Below, one piece after another: positions 32,638 through 45,894 of a stretch of 64,000 bases of DNA. The translations under genes and the position numbers were made by a program. Every line of letters starts with the position of its first letter. Position 1 is the first letter of the stretch. The stretch is from Siderastrea radians (taxonomy: Eukaryota > Cnidaria > Anthozoa > Scleractinia > Rhizangiidae): the NCBI GenBank assembly GCA_964017195.1, contig OZ024896.1, forward strand, positions 6,291,987 through 6,355,986, in the 5' to 3' direction. The notes below the pieces were generated by a model. The model worked only from the letters and a program-made list of their open reading frames with translations. It was not told where the DNA came from and did no database searches.

Positions 32638-33540
32638 GAGGATTCCACGCTGTGCTAAATGACACTGATGATATTGAAGCACCAGTTGAGTAACGAATGA
32701 TTTTACAATTTTAAGTTTCGCGATTACCTTCTCTTGTTGTAAAACACTTAGACTTTCAAGACAGAAACCTGGATCTTATTATTCCATTTTTAACGATTGA
32801 TTGACTTTTTTTTATGCTGTCTCAGTATTGTCTAAACCTCAAAAAGCGATATCTCAAGATCAAAATAGACGCTGCCTTTTTTAATTCGTCAAACAAAGTG
32901 TCAGCTCAAACATAATAAGCAAAGAAAAGAACGGAGGTTATATCTTGATAGAAGAAACTTTGCATACTGGTCTCATTCCACTTCAGTGTAACGATTGGCT
33001 GACTTCATTCAGTCTCCTGTATTAGACTGCCTCACTGAATGCCTACAGCTCAAAATAGTCAATTAATGAGTACTAAATGTCTAAAGGAGTGTGAATCAGA
33101 TGTAGTAAAAATGCTATAGACTACTGCCTATTGTTATTTTGTTAGTGTTATCTTGTAGCGAAACTGCTTGTGCAATTAAGTCTTGTTACTCAAATGCCAC
33201 CTGATTTGTATTTTCAAGAGAAAAGAGCAATTATGTAACCACTTTCGTTGTGCTACCTATTTGGGACCTGTTCAAACGAAAGACCATAAACAGTCTCTTT
33301 GTTCTCTTAATTTTTGGGGCGTGTTTATTTTATACCGTTTCCGCTCGCGGGTGGGAAACAAGGAACATTTAACATTCGAGTGAAGAAATTCTCTTTGCGG
33401 CTCAGAGCCGTTAATACCTTTGGGCCTGAATATCCACAGATGACTGACTTTAGGGTTTCAACTACTCACTCAATATTAGCTATAGAACCACCTTGTACAG
33501 AATAATAAACAGTACCATAGGAAGGTACTGCTCAGTGGCT
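32636..33540 (+). repeat. Duplicated 3' UTR, copy 3 (diverged)
   Basis: Begins within the last six codons of the gene (GAGGATTCCACGCTG) and follows copies 1 and 2 with more substitutions and deletions. The oldest copy of the three. Confidence 0.85.
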
Positions 33541-33556
33541 TTCACAGACGTAAGAG

Positions 33557-36500
33557 CTACACACTTAAAATTAAAGTGTAGGATTACACAAAAAAATAGT
33601 GTAAAATTTTTGCCAGCCCCGGCAGCCTTTTTTGGGGGTGTATTTTTACACACAGTGGAGCGGTGTAGTTTAACACTAGAACGGATGGTATTTTTACACG
33701 CATGATAGTGTAAAACGAGTGTTTTACAATTCTGCCATGTATAAAATTACACATTAAATCAGTGTAATGGAATCAAAACAGTGCGTAATATTACACCAGA
33801 TGATGGTGTAGTTACCTTGCCAGCCCCGGTAGCCTTTTTTTGGCGAGTAATTTTACACAAATTTACAAAGGTAAAATTACACTTAAAGTAGTCATAATTT
33901 TGCCCCCCAAAAAAGTGTAATGAAGGTATTTACAACTATATCCCGCGTAACATTACACAAGCACCTTGTAACCTGCATCGTCAGCCATGACTTGTGTGAA
34001 GAGGCAATTAATGACTCACACAGTTAAATAGTTTCTTTGCAAATTACTTGCACTTTTTTTAATGGAAGAGTAAGCAGCTAGTTATTTCTTTACATGCAAA
34101 AACATACAAAGAAACACGCTCATTACTGAAAACCTTTAAAACTTGCACGAACTTCGCAAGCAATTTTTAAAATGTACAACTTAGCAGTAGGAATGACTTC
34201 ATATAACATTAACGGTCAATTCGCTTACAGTTACTGTTTTTTAACTTTGCCCAAAATAAATTGTAATGAAGAATGTATTAATTAACTTTGTCTGATGCAT
34301 TACTCAACAACGATGAGAAACCATAAAAGAAATTTCGTTCCGCAACTATAAATTGAACCAGGAGATTTCAGTAGTTTGCTCCTATGTTATATTGCCTTAT
34401 TGCTTAGTGGTGAAAACAATGAGTGTTGAAGTTCTAGAATGTCGGTGACCACTGGACAACTTGAAACTGTGAGAAGTCGTGTTGTATTCACATGTACTTT
34501 AGATAATTTTATTTTTGGAATTCTTAGCTTTCGCTTTTTCCCGTTCAGCTTAGTTCCACACTGTCAAATATTTTATCTTTGCTTCCTTCAGAATTTCATT
34601 TTCTGATTTGAGAACATCAATTAATCCGTTTAAGTGAGAGATTTTGTTTCTCTTTGATTGCTTCTATGCAAAGTCATTATTTGTTTACTTAATTTTCCTT
34701 CTGTTTCTTGCAATCCACTGACATCACCTGCTTTGTAAGGACCTAACAGAAGTGACACAATAGAAATTGCACAGAAATCATGTTGACTTTTCTTATCAAA
34801 CCAAAACACAACTAATACGATGTGAACTTGATACCTGGGTAGAGCCTCGACTAAAAACTAACTCTAAACATGTTTTGTTCCAGCCATGACCCCCCAGTAA
34901 CAGGCGGGCGAAACCACCTGACTGGGTCGTTAGTCAAAGGCGGGCATTACCACCTTACATAACTGCCTGGCCGGTGAACCAGGGCCATAACTGAAACTAA
35001 ACACAGCTAAGAGTTTGTACACTTTATACCAAGGCTAATGTTTGACATAATTTCTACTCTAAAATAACTCTAAACATGTTTTGTTTCAGCCATGACCCCC
35101 AGTAACAGGCGGGCAAAACCACCTGACTGGGTCGTTAGTCAAAGGCGGGCATTACCACCTTACATAACTGCCTGGCCGGTGGACCAGGGCCATAACTGAA
35201 ACTAAACACAGCTAAGAGTTTGTAAACTTTATACCAAGGCTAATGTTTGACATAGTTTCAACTATAAAATAACTCTAAACATGTTTTGTTCCAACCATGA
35301 CCCCCAGTAACAGGCGGGCAAAACCACCTGACTGGGTCGTTAGTCAAAGGCGGGCATTACCGCCTTACATAACTGCCTGGCCGGTAGACCAGGGCCATAA
35401 TTGAAACAAAACACAGCTAAGAGTTTGTACACTTTATACCAAGGCTAATGTTTGACATAATTTCTACTATAAAATAACTCTAAACATGTTTTTTTTTTTC
35501 AGCCATGACCCCCAGTAACAGGCGGGCAAAACCACCTGACTGGGTCGTTAGTCAAAGGCGGGCATTACCACCTTACATAACTGCCTGGCCGGTGGACCAG
35601 GGCCATAATTGAAACAAAACACAACTAAGAGCTTGTACACTTTATACCAAGGCTAATGTTTGACATAATTTCCACTATAAAATAACTCTAAACATGTTTT
35701 GTTTCAGCCATGACTCCCAGTAACAGGCGGGCAAAACCACCTGACTGGGTCGTTAGTCAAACGTGTGTATCACCACCTCACATAACTGCCTGGCCAGTGG
35801 GGCAGGGGCATGATTGAAACAAAGCACAACTTAGAACTTAGACTTCTGTAAACTTGATATGGAGGTCACGACATTCCCTTACATTTCATTACTGTCACAC
35901 TGCTTCCTTGAAGGGAGAAGGGATTGTTTAATTTCATGCATGTTTACCGAATTCCACTGCATAAACACGCCATTAAAACATGCGGTTAATTTAGCTAGTT
36001 CCAGTTTTCCCCCTGTCAGCACGTGATCCATATCTACTTACATGTTTGAGTCTCTCCCTGAGCAACGGATTTATTTTCCTGATAATTTTCAGCCAGTGTC
36101 CAACATTGGAATCAATTGTGCTGCTAACTCACTTCCTCCCTTTTCTATTAAGCCAAGCAACGCGTCCCCATCAATATCCATTCCTGAAAGCGAAATATTT
36201 CTGTTACGTTAAGGGGTGTCGTGTCACGTGATTTTTTGGCGATAAAATGTGCTCGCCTCGCCAACGTGCACTCATATCATACACGAGGACAAAATGATGT
36301 AAAATAATTACATAAAAATGGTGTTTTTCGCGACTACTTGCGTGTCGGTCCTTTCGGGGTCAATTGTTCTTCTTTAAATGCAATTTAAGTTGATTGGAGA
36401 AGTTCACGCAATTCACGAATTCAAAGCTCACAAACATAAGGAAAGCGGTCGCCGCCATGTTTTCCTTTCCAAATGACGCTCAGTATTCAGCAAGAAGAAC

Positions 36501-38244
36501 TACTTCAACTATGAGTAACTATGATTTATGAAACTAAAGCCTAGAGAAAACCCCGATTAGTTTTTCATACCAAAGCACTCGTCACGAGCACATATAGAAC
36601 AAAGCAACTTAATTACGAATTCTACTCACCCGAAAAAACACTGGCATATTCGTTATATGTTTTTCCCAAACTGGTGAGCCATTCGCGCACATCATCTGCT
36701 GTCCATTGCTCCACATTCGTCTAGTCCACGGCGAGTTTTTGAGTTTAGAAAAAATATATAAAATCACGGAGGTTTAACTTAACGACCTTCTTCGACGACT
36801 GACGGAAAAGAAAGAGGCAAACTGCTTGAGCAGTGAACAAAGTTGTCAATTCTCGTCATCAGCAATGAGCATCATGATTGGAGAAAAATTTCCACCCTGT
36901 CAATTAAGCTTCCGATCCCGGTAACCGATTAGAGACACTGTTCGTGTAATGATCGGCAAACAGTAGATCTGCGGCAATAATGTAGACTCTTTGCCATGCA
37001 AAGTTCATGAAGCTTCGCTTAATAAGTACAGAAAAGACTTAATTCGAACGTGAGGTCCGAATTGAAAGTACGAAAGCATAAACGGACCAGTGATAGGATA
37101 CAAAGGGTCTTACAGATCAAACAAATGTCGTTTGAGTAACCGCGATTACGTGATATATCTGTACAGGAAATACCTGAGTCGCTGTTTATCAAGTTTCTCT
37201 TCCGGTCAGCATTAAAACATAATTACACTCATTGCATGTTCGTGTACTGCTCGAAAAATAGCTTATATTCGCTTGTATTACTGTAAAACTGCGCCGGGCG
37301 TTTACTATAAGTAGTCTCTTTACTTTAAACAGAAAGAACGTAATTAAAATTTCAATATCCGGGTGTCAAAGCAGAAATTGAGAAGTGATAAGAAACAAAG
37401 GGTCTTCGCATCGAAATGTAAACGTGCTGCGGTTAACCGCGGTGATTAGAACAGAAAATGGAGTCACTGTTGCTTTAATCCACACGAAAATGATCTCTCG
37501 TGTATGTTCACTAAAATCACGTTGCGAATTTCCGATTGAAGGGAGGCTTTCAGTTAGTCGTGGCTGCAGCTGAAGCCTACTTCTGCTACAAACAAGAATG
37601 CAGCTGCACGTACTTGCTTTTTCAGGGTTTTAAAATGCTAGTGGATCACATCAGAACTGAACTCATTCGCGATCGATCGCACGATCCGCCAAATTTTCTT
37701 ATTACGTGAGGTAGGCCAGGGTGTTGCAAGACCTATAAGATCTCAGTCTGGCTACTTTTTGCAAGTGAAGAGTTTAAATGTACACTTCTCCTTGCCGTTA
37801 TTTGCACCAGACTTCAGTGGTTTTTGGGTTCTATTTTACACGAAAAGGAGCGTAAATATATTCTTACAACTGTGTGATATTACTCAGTTATTTGCCTCAA
37901 CCAACATCAGAATGTATTTTTCATTCTACAAATTTACTACTATACTAGTTTAAAACTACCCTTCCTGTCGGTGTAAATTGACACTGTTGAAGGCTTAAAA
38001 GCACACAAGAGCTGTCGTGTTATTTTATAATTACAAAAATTGTAACAGTACACTGATAACTTTGTAATATTACCCCCGTAAAACTTCGAATGGTATTACA
38101 CCTAAACACAGTGTAATGATACCCATTATCAAGAGTAACTCTACTGCTCTACGCCATAATTTTAGTGTAATGGCCTACACAATGATCAAGTGTAATTTTA
38201 CATTTTTCCAGTTTTAAAATTACACTTTAGTTTTTAGTGTGTAG
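33557..38244. mobile_element. 4.7-kb TIR element with TTACAC-rich ends
   Basis: Left end CTACACACTTAAAATTAAAG and right end CTTTAGTTTTTAGTGTGTAG are inverted repeats with a few mismatches. Many GTGTAA or TTACAC motifs occupy the first about 400 bp and the last about 270 bp. It lies inside the duplicated gene-flank sequence, whose units resume at 38243. No target duplication could be fixed. No domain-bearing frame was found; it carries a 205-bp tandem array. Confidence 0.65.
34850..35850. repeat. Tandem repeat, 5 units of about 205 bp
   Basis: Units at 34883, 35089, 35294, 35502 and 35707 (at GCCATGAC). Each contains CAGTAACAGGCGGGC, ACCACCTGACTGGGTCGTTA and CTGCCTGGCCGGTG. The last unit is the most diverged. 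Non-coding in all frames. Confidence 0.95.
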
Positions 38245-38665
38245 AACGACCTTGTACAACATAATAAACAACACCACAGGAAAGTACTGCTCAATAGCTT
38301 TCATTTGAATGGTCACACTTTAGGATTTCGTCCACAGACTCAAAAGTTAGAACCACCTTGGACAGCATAATATACAGCACCACAGGAAAGTACTGCTCAA
38401 TAGCTTTCATTTGAATGGTCACACTTTAGGATTTCGTCCACAGACTCAAAAGTTAGAACCACCTTGAACAGCATAATATACAGCACCACAGGAAAGTACT
38501 GCTCAATAGCTTTCATTTCAATGGTCACACTTTAGGATTTCATCCACAGACTCAAAAGTTAGAACCATTTTGAACAGCATAATAAACAGTACCACAGGAA
38601 AGTACTGTGCTTTCATTTCAATAGTCGCGGAATTTAGGATCCTTCCCAGACTCAAAACTTAGAAT
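38243..38665. repeat. Tandem repeat, 4 units of 106 bp
   Basis: Units start AGAACGACC or AGAACCACC at 38243, 38349, 38455 and 38561. They derive from the flank downstream of the 29319 gene (compare 30830-30940). Confidence 0.95.
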
Positions 38666-40181
38666 CACCAGTGTTGTGCAACATACCAAACGGGCGCCGA
38701 AAGTAGCATTTAACTCGTCACCCTTGAGCAAACCGAAACTCTGAAAAGCGACAGAAGCCACTCTTTATGTATTGGATACCGTCAGTTATTCAGCTTGCAA
38801 GATTCTGTCCGACGTTTCGAACTATTATTTCTACCCAGAGATGGTTGCAACGAGCAAATTTACAAACGGCAAAATATATTTGTTTGCACACCATAATACT
38901 ATGAAGGGTGAGCTTTAGCGCGTGCGAACACTTAAAATTTAAAGCTATTTGCATGGGGCCGAAGGTTAAATAAAGTACCTAGCCGAAACAGAGACATTAA
39001 TTAGGGATACTGAATAAAATGGAAGGAAGAACCAGGAGAGAAAGAAGAAGGAAAAGTTAATGACAGATAGACGAATAATAAATAAACAAATAAAGCAACA
39101 AATACATAAACAAATAGATAAGTAAATAAATGGGTGAATGGGTAAATAAATAAACAGTTACAGATATGATAAACAGGTAACCCTAACCCTAAACCTAATG
39201 GGACTAAAATATCTGAAAGACAAGGCCCAAAGTAAACAACAAAGTTTTGTTTATGGCTACTTCCTCGCACAGATTGAATCCACATCTGTTCTTAGTTTTC
39301 AGCTTGAAAAGCGTTTTGTTTTCCTCACTCAGCTGTATTCCTTCTACCGTTTCATGCAAGCCCACGCTGTACTACGCACGCGCGGAAAGGGAGCGGAGGA
39401 GGGAGCAGGGGAGAAATTATTGGCGAGCGCGAAGCACGAGCAAACAGGAATCATAAACAGACAAACAAGAGAAAAATGATGACTAGCTGGCCTAAAAAGC
39501 AATCGAGTTGCGTGATAACAAGGTGTAGTTGTAGTTACTTGGTCTAGCTTCCTTGTACCGGAAACGGAAGCCTTCTTTTGTCTCTCCCACCCACGTGTGC
39601 CCCTTCCTTCTGTTTGTACCTGAAACGGAAGCCTTCTTTTGTCTCTCCCACCCACGTGTGCCCCTTCCTTCCGTTTGTACCGTAAGGGCAAACTAACAGT
39701 TAAGAATTTACGTCCAAACACGGCGGCTACCTTGGCATGCACAGGAAACGCCCTATAGTTTATATATATATAAACTTTTTGTTCTTAGGCCATCGTAGCT
39801 TGATTAAGAATAAAACACAAACAGCGGTGATAAACATTGTAAATAAACGCATTCTGAATAAACTAGACAACATACATTTTCAAAAGTAACCGTTACAGTG
39901 TCTGAAAACTGTTTATATAGTTTACATATTAAGAAAAACGCTCTTAACAGTAATTTAATACTTAGGATTGTCTGTCCTGAGAAGTGTAGCTAAAAAAGCA
40001 ACAGCTTCTCCCTGCTAACGTTAACATTTAAAGATGGTTGTAGTTCTTGAATCAGCAAAGTCTCTTTTATTTTACAATGAAAGTCCGTTTTGCCGGACGC
40101 TAAAATGTCAAAATGATCCCAGTTAATGTTGTGACCAGTGGTCAGTTCATATGATCAGCTATGGCTGATGTATGGTCTCTT
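38666..40181. other. Intergenic with short repeats
   Basis: No gene. Contains an AAATAAAC-rich tract (39060-39165), two units of CCCTAA (39180-39192), and a 61-bp direct duplication at 39555-39676 carrying GCCTTCTTTTGTCTCTCCC. Confidence 0.5.
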
Positions 40182-40190
40182 TTAGAGAGG
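40182..40190 (+). repeat. Target-site duplication TTAGAGAGG (left)
   Basis: Identical 9-mer at 59408-59416, just outside the two TIRs. Confidence 0.85.
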
Positions 40191-40269
40191 CAACCTCGTT
40201 CCCAGGACTTTTTCCCTTTTTTAAATTTGCGGAGGCGGGAAAAAGGCCCTGGCATTGGCCGGTCATGTG
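40191..40269 (+). repeat. Left TIR of the giant transposon
   Basis: CAACCTCGTTCCCAGG, a pyrimidine run, AAATTTGCGG, GGCGGGAAAAAGG, then GGCCGGTCATGTGACC. Probably holds the helicase promoter as well as the transposase-binding site (inference). Confidence 0.9.
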
Positions 40270-40352
40270 ACCATCTGACACCCGAAAGACTTGGGTGTAA
40301 TAAATTAGCAACAAGAGTTGTGAAATCGAGGCTGGCATATTTTTGCAACAAG

Positions 40353-43300
40353 ATGGCGGAATCGCGAGAGAGATTATCTGTGCTCAGTCAGCTTGGATTG
40401 GCTCTGAATCGGTACAACTTTCCATCTTTTTGCTTAAAGCCGCTGCAGGTGAAGTGCTTTGAATATCTGTTGAAAGGTCAAGATGTTGTTGCCGTTCTTC
40501 CGACTGGTTTCGGCAAATCGCTGCTGTTTCAGCTTCTACCGGATTTCTTGCCTCTCAAAGCAAACAAGAATATTGTTATAGTTGTCTGCCCTTTGAACTC
40601 CATTATAGAGGACCAGCTTAAGGTATTAGAGGAACGAGGAGTCACCGCTGATGTACTCCAGCTTGCTACTGACGGGTGGGAAGCTACAGAAAGTCTATTC
40701 CATTCGGAAACGAACAGTGTACACGACGGAAGCATCGATGACGAGATGAAGCTCACAAGTCCCTCTGCGAAACTAATAAATGGCGACGTACAGATTGTAT
40801 TCGCACATCCCGAGGCTCTTTTGAGCAAAGAAGGACGAGAACTCATGAACAGCAAAGTGTTTCAGAGAAATGTGGCTGCATGTGTAGTGGATGAAGCTCA
40901 CTGCGTTGAAATATGGTAAGGCTTAGAGCCACACTATTTACCAGGGCGTAACATGTCGATAACTTCGATAGTCGATAAAAGTCGATCGTTGTCGATCGTT
41001 GTCGATAGTAATCAATCGACAAATATCGGGAGTCGATAAAAATCGATCACCCGATTTCTTGTGATTATCGATTTTGATCGATTTTCAATGTTACGGTTCG
41101 ATTTTGATCGATTTCAATCGACAAGTATCGAAAACAAAATGATGTATGGTGGGAGACAAGACTACAGTTGTTGAACGCGGAAGCTTTATAACGAAGCAGG
41201 ATTGACTGCGCCAAGACTTAATTTTACCGATTTTACCTGGTAAATTTTGAAAACTAAATTAAACATGAGGTGTAAGCAGAAACTACAGCAAAAGTAAATC
41301 ATTTTCAGATCGAATCTCACAATACTCTCCGACTGTTATGAGTGAATGAAATGTCAAGAAGACGCGTACCATCGCAGTTATAGACGCATCAGTGATTGCA
41401 TTCGACGTCAGGTGAACGCAACCTAAACTTGACGCGGGAGTAGCAAAGAAGCAAGGTCATGAACATTTTGCGAAAAGAAACTCGATTTGTGGGTTAGTTA
41501 CCGGATACGGAAATACGTCATAGACCTTGGACAGACAGCAAATGACCTCACTTTCACGTCCAAAGCCCGAAGGCGCCTGTGCTGTGAAGAAAGAGAGAGG
41601 TTCCACGCTTGATCGAAATCTTACAAACGTATGTACGAATCCTTGGTGCATCTATCAACCTGCCGTTTGCCGTTTAGTTAGCAAACCTAATCTCGACTTC
41701 CATGAAGAACCACTCGGCATACAACATTCAAATTATGCCCGTGAGAGAAACACGCTATTTTAACATACTTGATACGTAGTATCGCATTTAAATCATTTCT
41801 TTCTCGAATAATTGCCTTGGCGAGTCACTTTCAAAGTTTTGTCTATAGGTCACGTGGGACTTTTAAATTTGAATCGCTTTGCCTGCTCACCTCGAAATCC
41901 ATTCGGAAATAGACGACCAAAAGGCTTTATCGAGGAAGCCACGAACTGAAAGAGGTTGAGAGGACCATTGCACGCCTGAATGTTTTTTTTTCCAGGTTAT
42001 CAAAGGTAAAGGATTAAGCAGGCTTAGTTGTAACTTTTCAGGTTATTGCTCCTTTTTTTTGTTTAACTTTATTGTCGTACAGATTTAAAAAGAACTGTTT
42101 ACACTTCCATAAAAAGTCGTTCAAGCTGTTATTGTTTGATTAATTTCGTAGCCGATCGAGTGAAAATTGGTTTCCATATTTGTCGATAAAAGTCGATAGT
42201 CAGTTGAAAATCTTGTGATTATCGACTTTTATCGACAAATTAAACTTGTCGATTGACAATTATCGACAAATATCGAGTACGTTCGACTTATCGACTACGT
42301 TTTCGATGATCGATTTTGATCGACATGTTACGCCCTGTATTCACTGTTTACTCAGGCACTGATTTGCATGTCAATGGCTTTTTGTTAGCTGCCTCGACCG
42401 GCACAAGACGTGGTTGTCTCTCATACACAATCAATAATCATAATCACATAATTCTTATAAAAATAGAGATTGTATGTCACAAACTTGAATACATCAGTAT
42501 ACCAATTTAATCTACTTTACTTTGAGCAATTCAGTTTTGACACTAGTACTAGTCACAAAAAGTTGGGCACTGTTGCACCATTTTACTTGATTATTTATTT
42601 TACTTTTGTATCTTGACTGGTTGGAATGAAGAAACCCAAATTCAATACCCAAAGAGGAGCTCATAACTAATAGTATTACTGTACCCTTTTAGCCACAATA
42701 TTGGTAAAAAAAAATCTGCACACTGCTTTCCAACCAACTGTATGATTGTATAACTGCTCAATGAAAATTACTATCATCATCACCATGTATTTCAAGTATA
42801 GTGGTCCTTTTATGAGAAGTTGTGTCTGAATCAGTACAATTTGGAACAATCTAGACAGCCAAATGAAGAACTATAGCCTGAAAAAGTTCAAGGTCGAATT
42901 GAAGGACAAATTACTCAGTAGTTTATTATGATAATATTACGCATTGATACTCATTGATATATACATATATATTTATTAGATAATTTTTATGCTATTTATT
43001 GTACATTAGGATTTTAGTATTAATTATTATTATATTATTGTAAATAGTTATTGAAAAGCCTGTCAAGGAATAACCATTAAAGACCATTTCCATTTCCATT
43101 TAATTTGTCATTCCACAGAGACTTGTGACCTGTATATTTGGTATTTAATCAAGTATATAGGCTGGTCTCAAGTTTGGTACAGGGTAAAAAGAACTTCATG
43201 GGAAAACTCATTTTCCTTCCGCTTTTTTTATATTTTAGGGGTGAAGAATTCAGAAAGGAATTTAAGGACCTGTCAGCTTTAAAGGCCTTTTTTCCAACCG

Positions 43301-44367
43301 TACCAATGATGGCCCTCACTGCAACAGCACCACCACATCTGTTGACAAATCTCAAACAAAGTTTGTCACTGAAAACTGATTGTAAAGTTGTTGCTGCGAA
43401 CCCAAATCGTCCCAACATCTATTTTGACAAGAAGTTGAGGATGAGTAACCACCATGGATACGAAAGCTATGACCAGATTCTCATCCCCATTGCAAATGAC
43501 CTGGCCCAACAAAGGGAGAAGTATCCCATGACTATTATATACTTAAAACTTAAGTATTGTGGCTATGCCTATGGCTTGTTCGAGAGGATTTTAATGGATA
43601 ACGAGTTTGTAGGTACAACAAAAGATCCAGTTGCCAGGCTCTTCGCCCAGTTCCATGCTCCTCAGACAAAGCGCATGAAGAAGAGCATCATTTCAGAAAT
43701 AAAGAAAAAAAACTCAAGGATAAGGGTGTTATTTGCAACATCAGCTCTTGGGATGGGAGTTAATGCACCTCATGTGGAGCACATCATACATGTCACACCA
43801 CCAAGCAATATTGAGTCATATGTGCAGGAGACTGGACATGCAGGAAGAACAGGAATCCCTTCCAGAGCTACACTGTATTACAACAACTCTGACATTGCTA
43901 ACAACAAGACCCATGTACAGGAATCAATGAAGGATCATTGCAGATCTAATGAAACCTGCCTCCAGAAACTTATATTGGAATATTTGGGATTTTCCATTGT
44001 AACTCAGGAGAGATGTTGCTGTGTTTGTGATAGAACATGTAACAATGCCATTAACAATTTGCCCAAGAAGGTTACACGTAAAGTGAGAACACTGCCAACT
44101 GATAATAAGACTGTGCTAGAAGAACTTATTTTCAGTGAGCTCAATGAGTTTGAGACTCCCACAGATTTTACTGGTGTGACACTCTTTAGTTTCACTTGTG
44201 AAAAAAATCTTCTCCAGAAGATCATGGAAGGAATTGAATTTATTGAGAAAGAATCAGACCTCCTTGACACTTACGGCATATGGGATGAGACCTGTTCCTC
44301 AAAGATCTTTTCCTTTATAACTAAATATGCCCCAATGGTTGAACTAGGCAATACAAGTGCCAAATAA
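40353..44367 (+). CDS. RecQ-family DNA helicase, two exons, 563 aa
   Basis: Exon 1 40353-40915 (ATG in AAGATGG, donor GTAAGG); exon 2 43239-44367 (acceptor TATTTTAG). They join in phase 2 to give DEAHCVEIW-GEEFRKEF, the usual RecQ motif II region. Motifs: motif 0 glutamine about residue 32, Walker A PTGFGKS 50-56, DEAH 180-183, motif III ALTATA 213-218, motif V FATSALGMGVN 353-363, motif VI QETGHAGRTG 384-393, and a cysteine-rich zinc-type region 422-455. Motif VI has His where RecQ proteins usually have the first Arg (GRAGRDG); the second Arg is kept. No HRDC domain. Predicted ATP-dependent 3'-5' helicase in the nucleus. No stops or shifts. Its place inside TIRs suggests it serves transposition or element replication. 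Poly(A) signal at 44495. Confidence 0.88.
40942..42337. mobile_element. 1.4-kb TIR element in helicase intron
   Basis: Ends CAGGGCGTAACATGTCGAT and its complement, with near-identical 7-bp flanks TATTTAC and TATTCAC. Subterminal TCGAT-rich repeats (AAAAGTCGATCG, ATCGACTTTTATCGAC) occur at both ends. The CAGGG-CGTAAC end and the 7-bp duplication resemble the 5471-12417 element, so it is probably a non-autonomous member of the same superfamily. It lies entirely within the intron. Confidence 0.8.
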
Positions 44368-44494
44368 AAGTGCTACTCGAACAGAGTACAGTGTAAGGTA
44401 ACCCTTTAAGGACCATTATAACCAACTGATTAATTTCTGTGTACTCTCACTAGACTCATGCCATGTGGTACAAAATCGCTGGTGGTTATAGGAC

Positions 44495-44500
44495 AATAAA
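44495..44500 (+). terminator. Poly(A) signal AATAAA for the helicase gene
   Basis: 128 bp after the stop codon at 44367, in GGACAATAAACAC. Confidence 0.55.
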
Positions 44501-44810
44501 CACAGTTTGATTTGATATCTGTCTCCCGTAATTCTTTGATGACAAAAAACAAAGAAACTAATTCTAGGTTCTTACAGTTTCTGCCCAATCACATCATAAC
44601 AAAATCTACCAGCTAGACCATCACTGACTGACTTGTCTTCTCCACAATAAAGTACGGGCACATTTCAGAAATTAATCAGAGGGTTATAAAATTAAATAAC
44701 TCCTTTACAGCTTGTTTTTTTACCAGATTAGGGATAATACCTTGGCTGAAAGATTGTCCTCAGAATTTTGCTTTCCCTTAGATTTACTTTCAGCCAACTG
44801 GTCATTTTTT

Positions 44811-45668
44811 CAGAAGAACTTTCTCCCTCAGGCATTATATTCTGGTATACCAACCTCCTGAAATGGTTTACTTGTATGTACTAATGAGCATCACACAAAT
44901 TGTATTAATGCTGATAAACATTTTGTATCTGCAAGGAAGATTTCCACACATTTCTTAGTTCTTCTTCTACGGCAGTCTGTATGAAAACAAAGTTTAACTT
45001 TTGGTGATTGTTTGTTATTCTCATGACCAATATGTTAGGTCAAGTATGATCAGTGTCAATGCAGTGTCTGGAAATTCTAAAAAAATTGTATGAAATCTGC
45101 AAACTAGTTTTCCAGACCTGGCAAAAGTATGGAAAATAAAGATTATTAGTGTGGAAAAAAGTATGGAGTTTTTTCAAAGCTGCAACAAGTGCTTAACTGG
45201 TAATGAAATCTCTGTCACCTAGTCATTTAAATTTTGTCTTCAGAAGAACTTTCTCCCTCAGGCATTATATTTTGGTATACCATCCTCCTGAAAGGGTTTA
45301 CTTACATGTACTAATTAGCATCACACAAATTGGGACAAATTGTACCGACGCTGGAAAACATTTTGTATCTGCAGGGAAGTTCCACACATTTCTTAGTTCT
45401 TGTCCTACAGTAGTCTATATGAAAACAAAGTTTAACTTTTGGTGATTGTTTCTGTTATTCTCATGACCAGTATGTTAGGTCAAGTATGATCAGTGTTCAT
45501 GCAATGTCTGGAAATTCTAGAAAACTGTATGAAAGCTGCAAACTAGTTTTTTTCCAGCCCTGGCAAAAGTATGGAAAATAAAGATACATGTAAAGTGTGG
45601 AAAAAAGTTTGGAGTTTTTTCAAAGCTGCAACAAGAAATGAATAGCTAATGAAATCTCTGCCAGCTAG
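44811..45668. repeat. Tandem duplication, about 430 bp x 2
   Basis: The segment from CAGAAGAACTTTCTCCCTC at 44811 is repeated from 45241 with scattered differences. Non-coding; lies between the helicase gene and the 45895-50560 element. Confidence 0.9.
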
Positions 45669-45884
45669 TCCATTACATTACATGTAATATCTAATGCCTC
45701 CATTGCTTTGCATTGCTTTGCAATTACTGTACATCACAGCATGGTCACATGTTAGATCCTAGATGTGATTTGACTCATAATAGCCTCAAGTCTGTTAAAA
45801 AAAATTATTGTCTGGAAAATGTTATTGAATTTTGGATAGTAAATGTGTACATGTTTGAACACTTAGTACTGATGTTACAAGGAG

Positions 45885-45894
45885 AATTAAGATG
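45885..45894 (+). repeat. Target-site duplication AATTAAGATG (left)
   Basis: Same 10-mer at 50561-50570. Confidence 0.75.

Noticed and set aside
34850..35850. Regular repeats as a CRISPR array
   Set aside because: Units of about 205 bp repeat along their whole length with no unique spacers, in eukaryotic DNA.
39180..39195. CCCTAA repeats as an interstitial telomere
   Set aside because: Only two units; too short to be meaningful.
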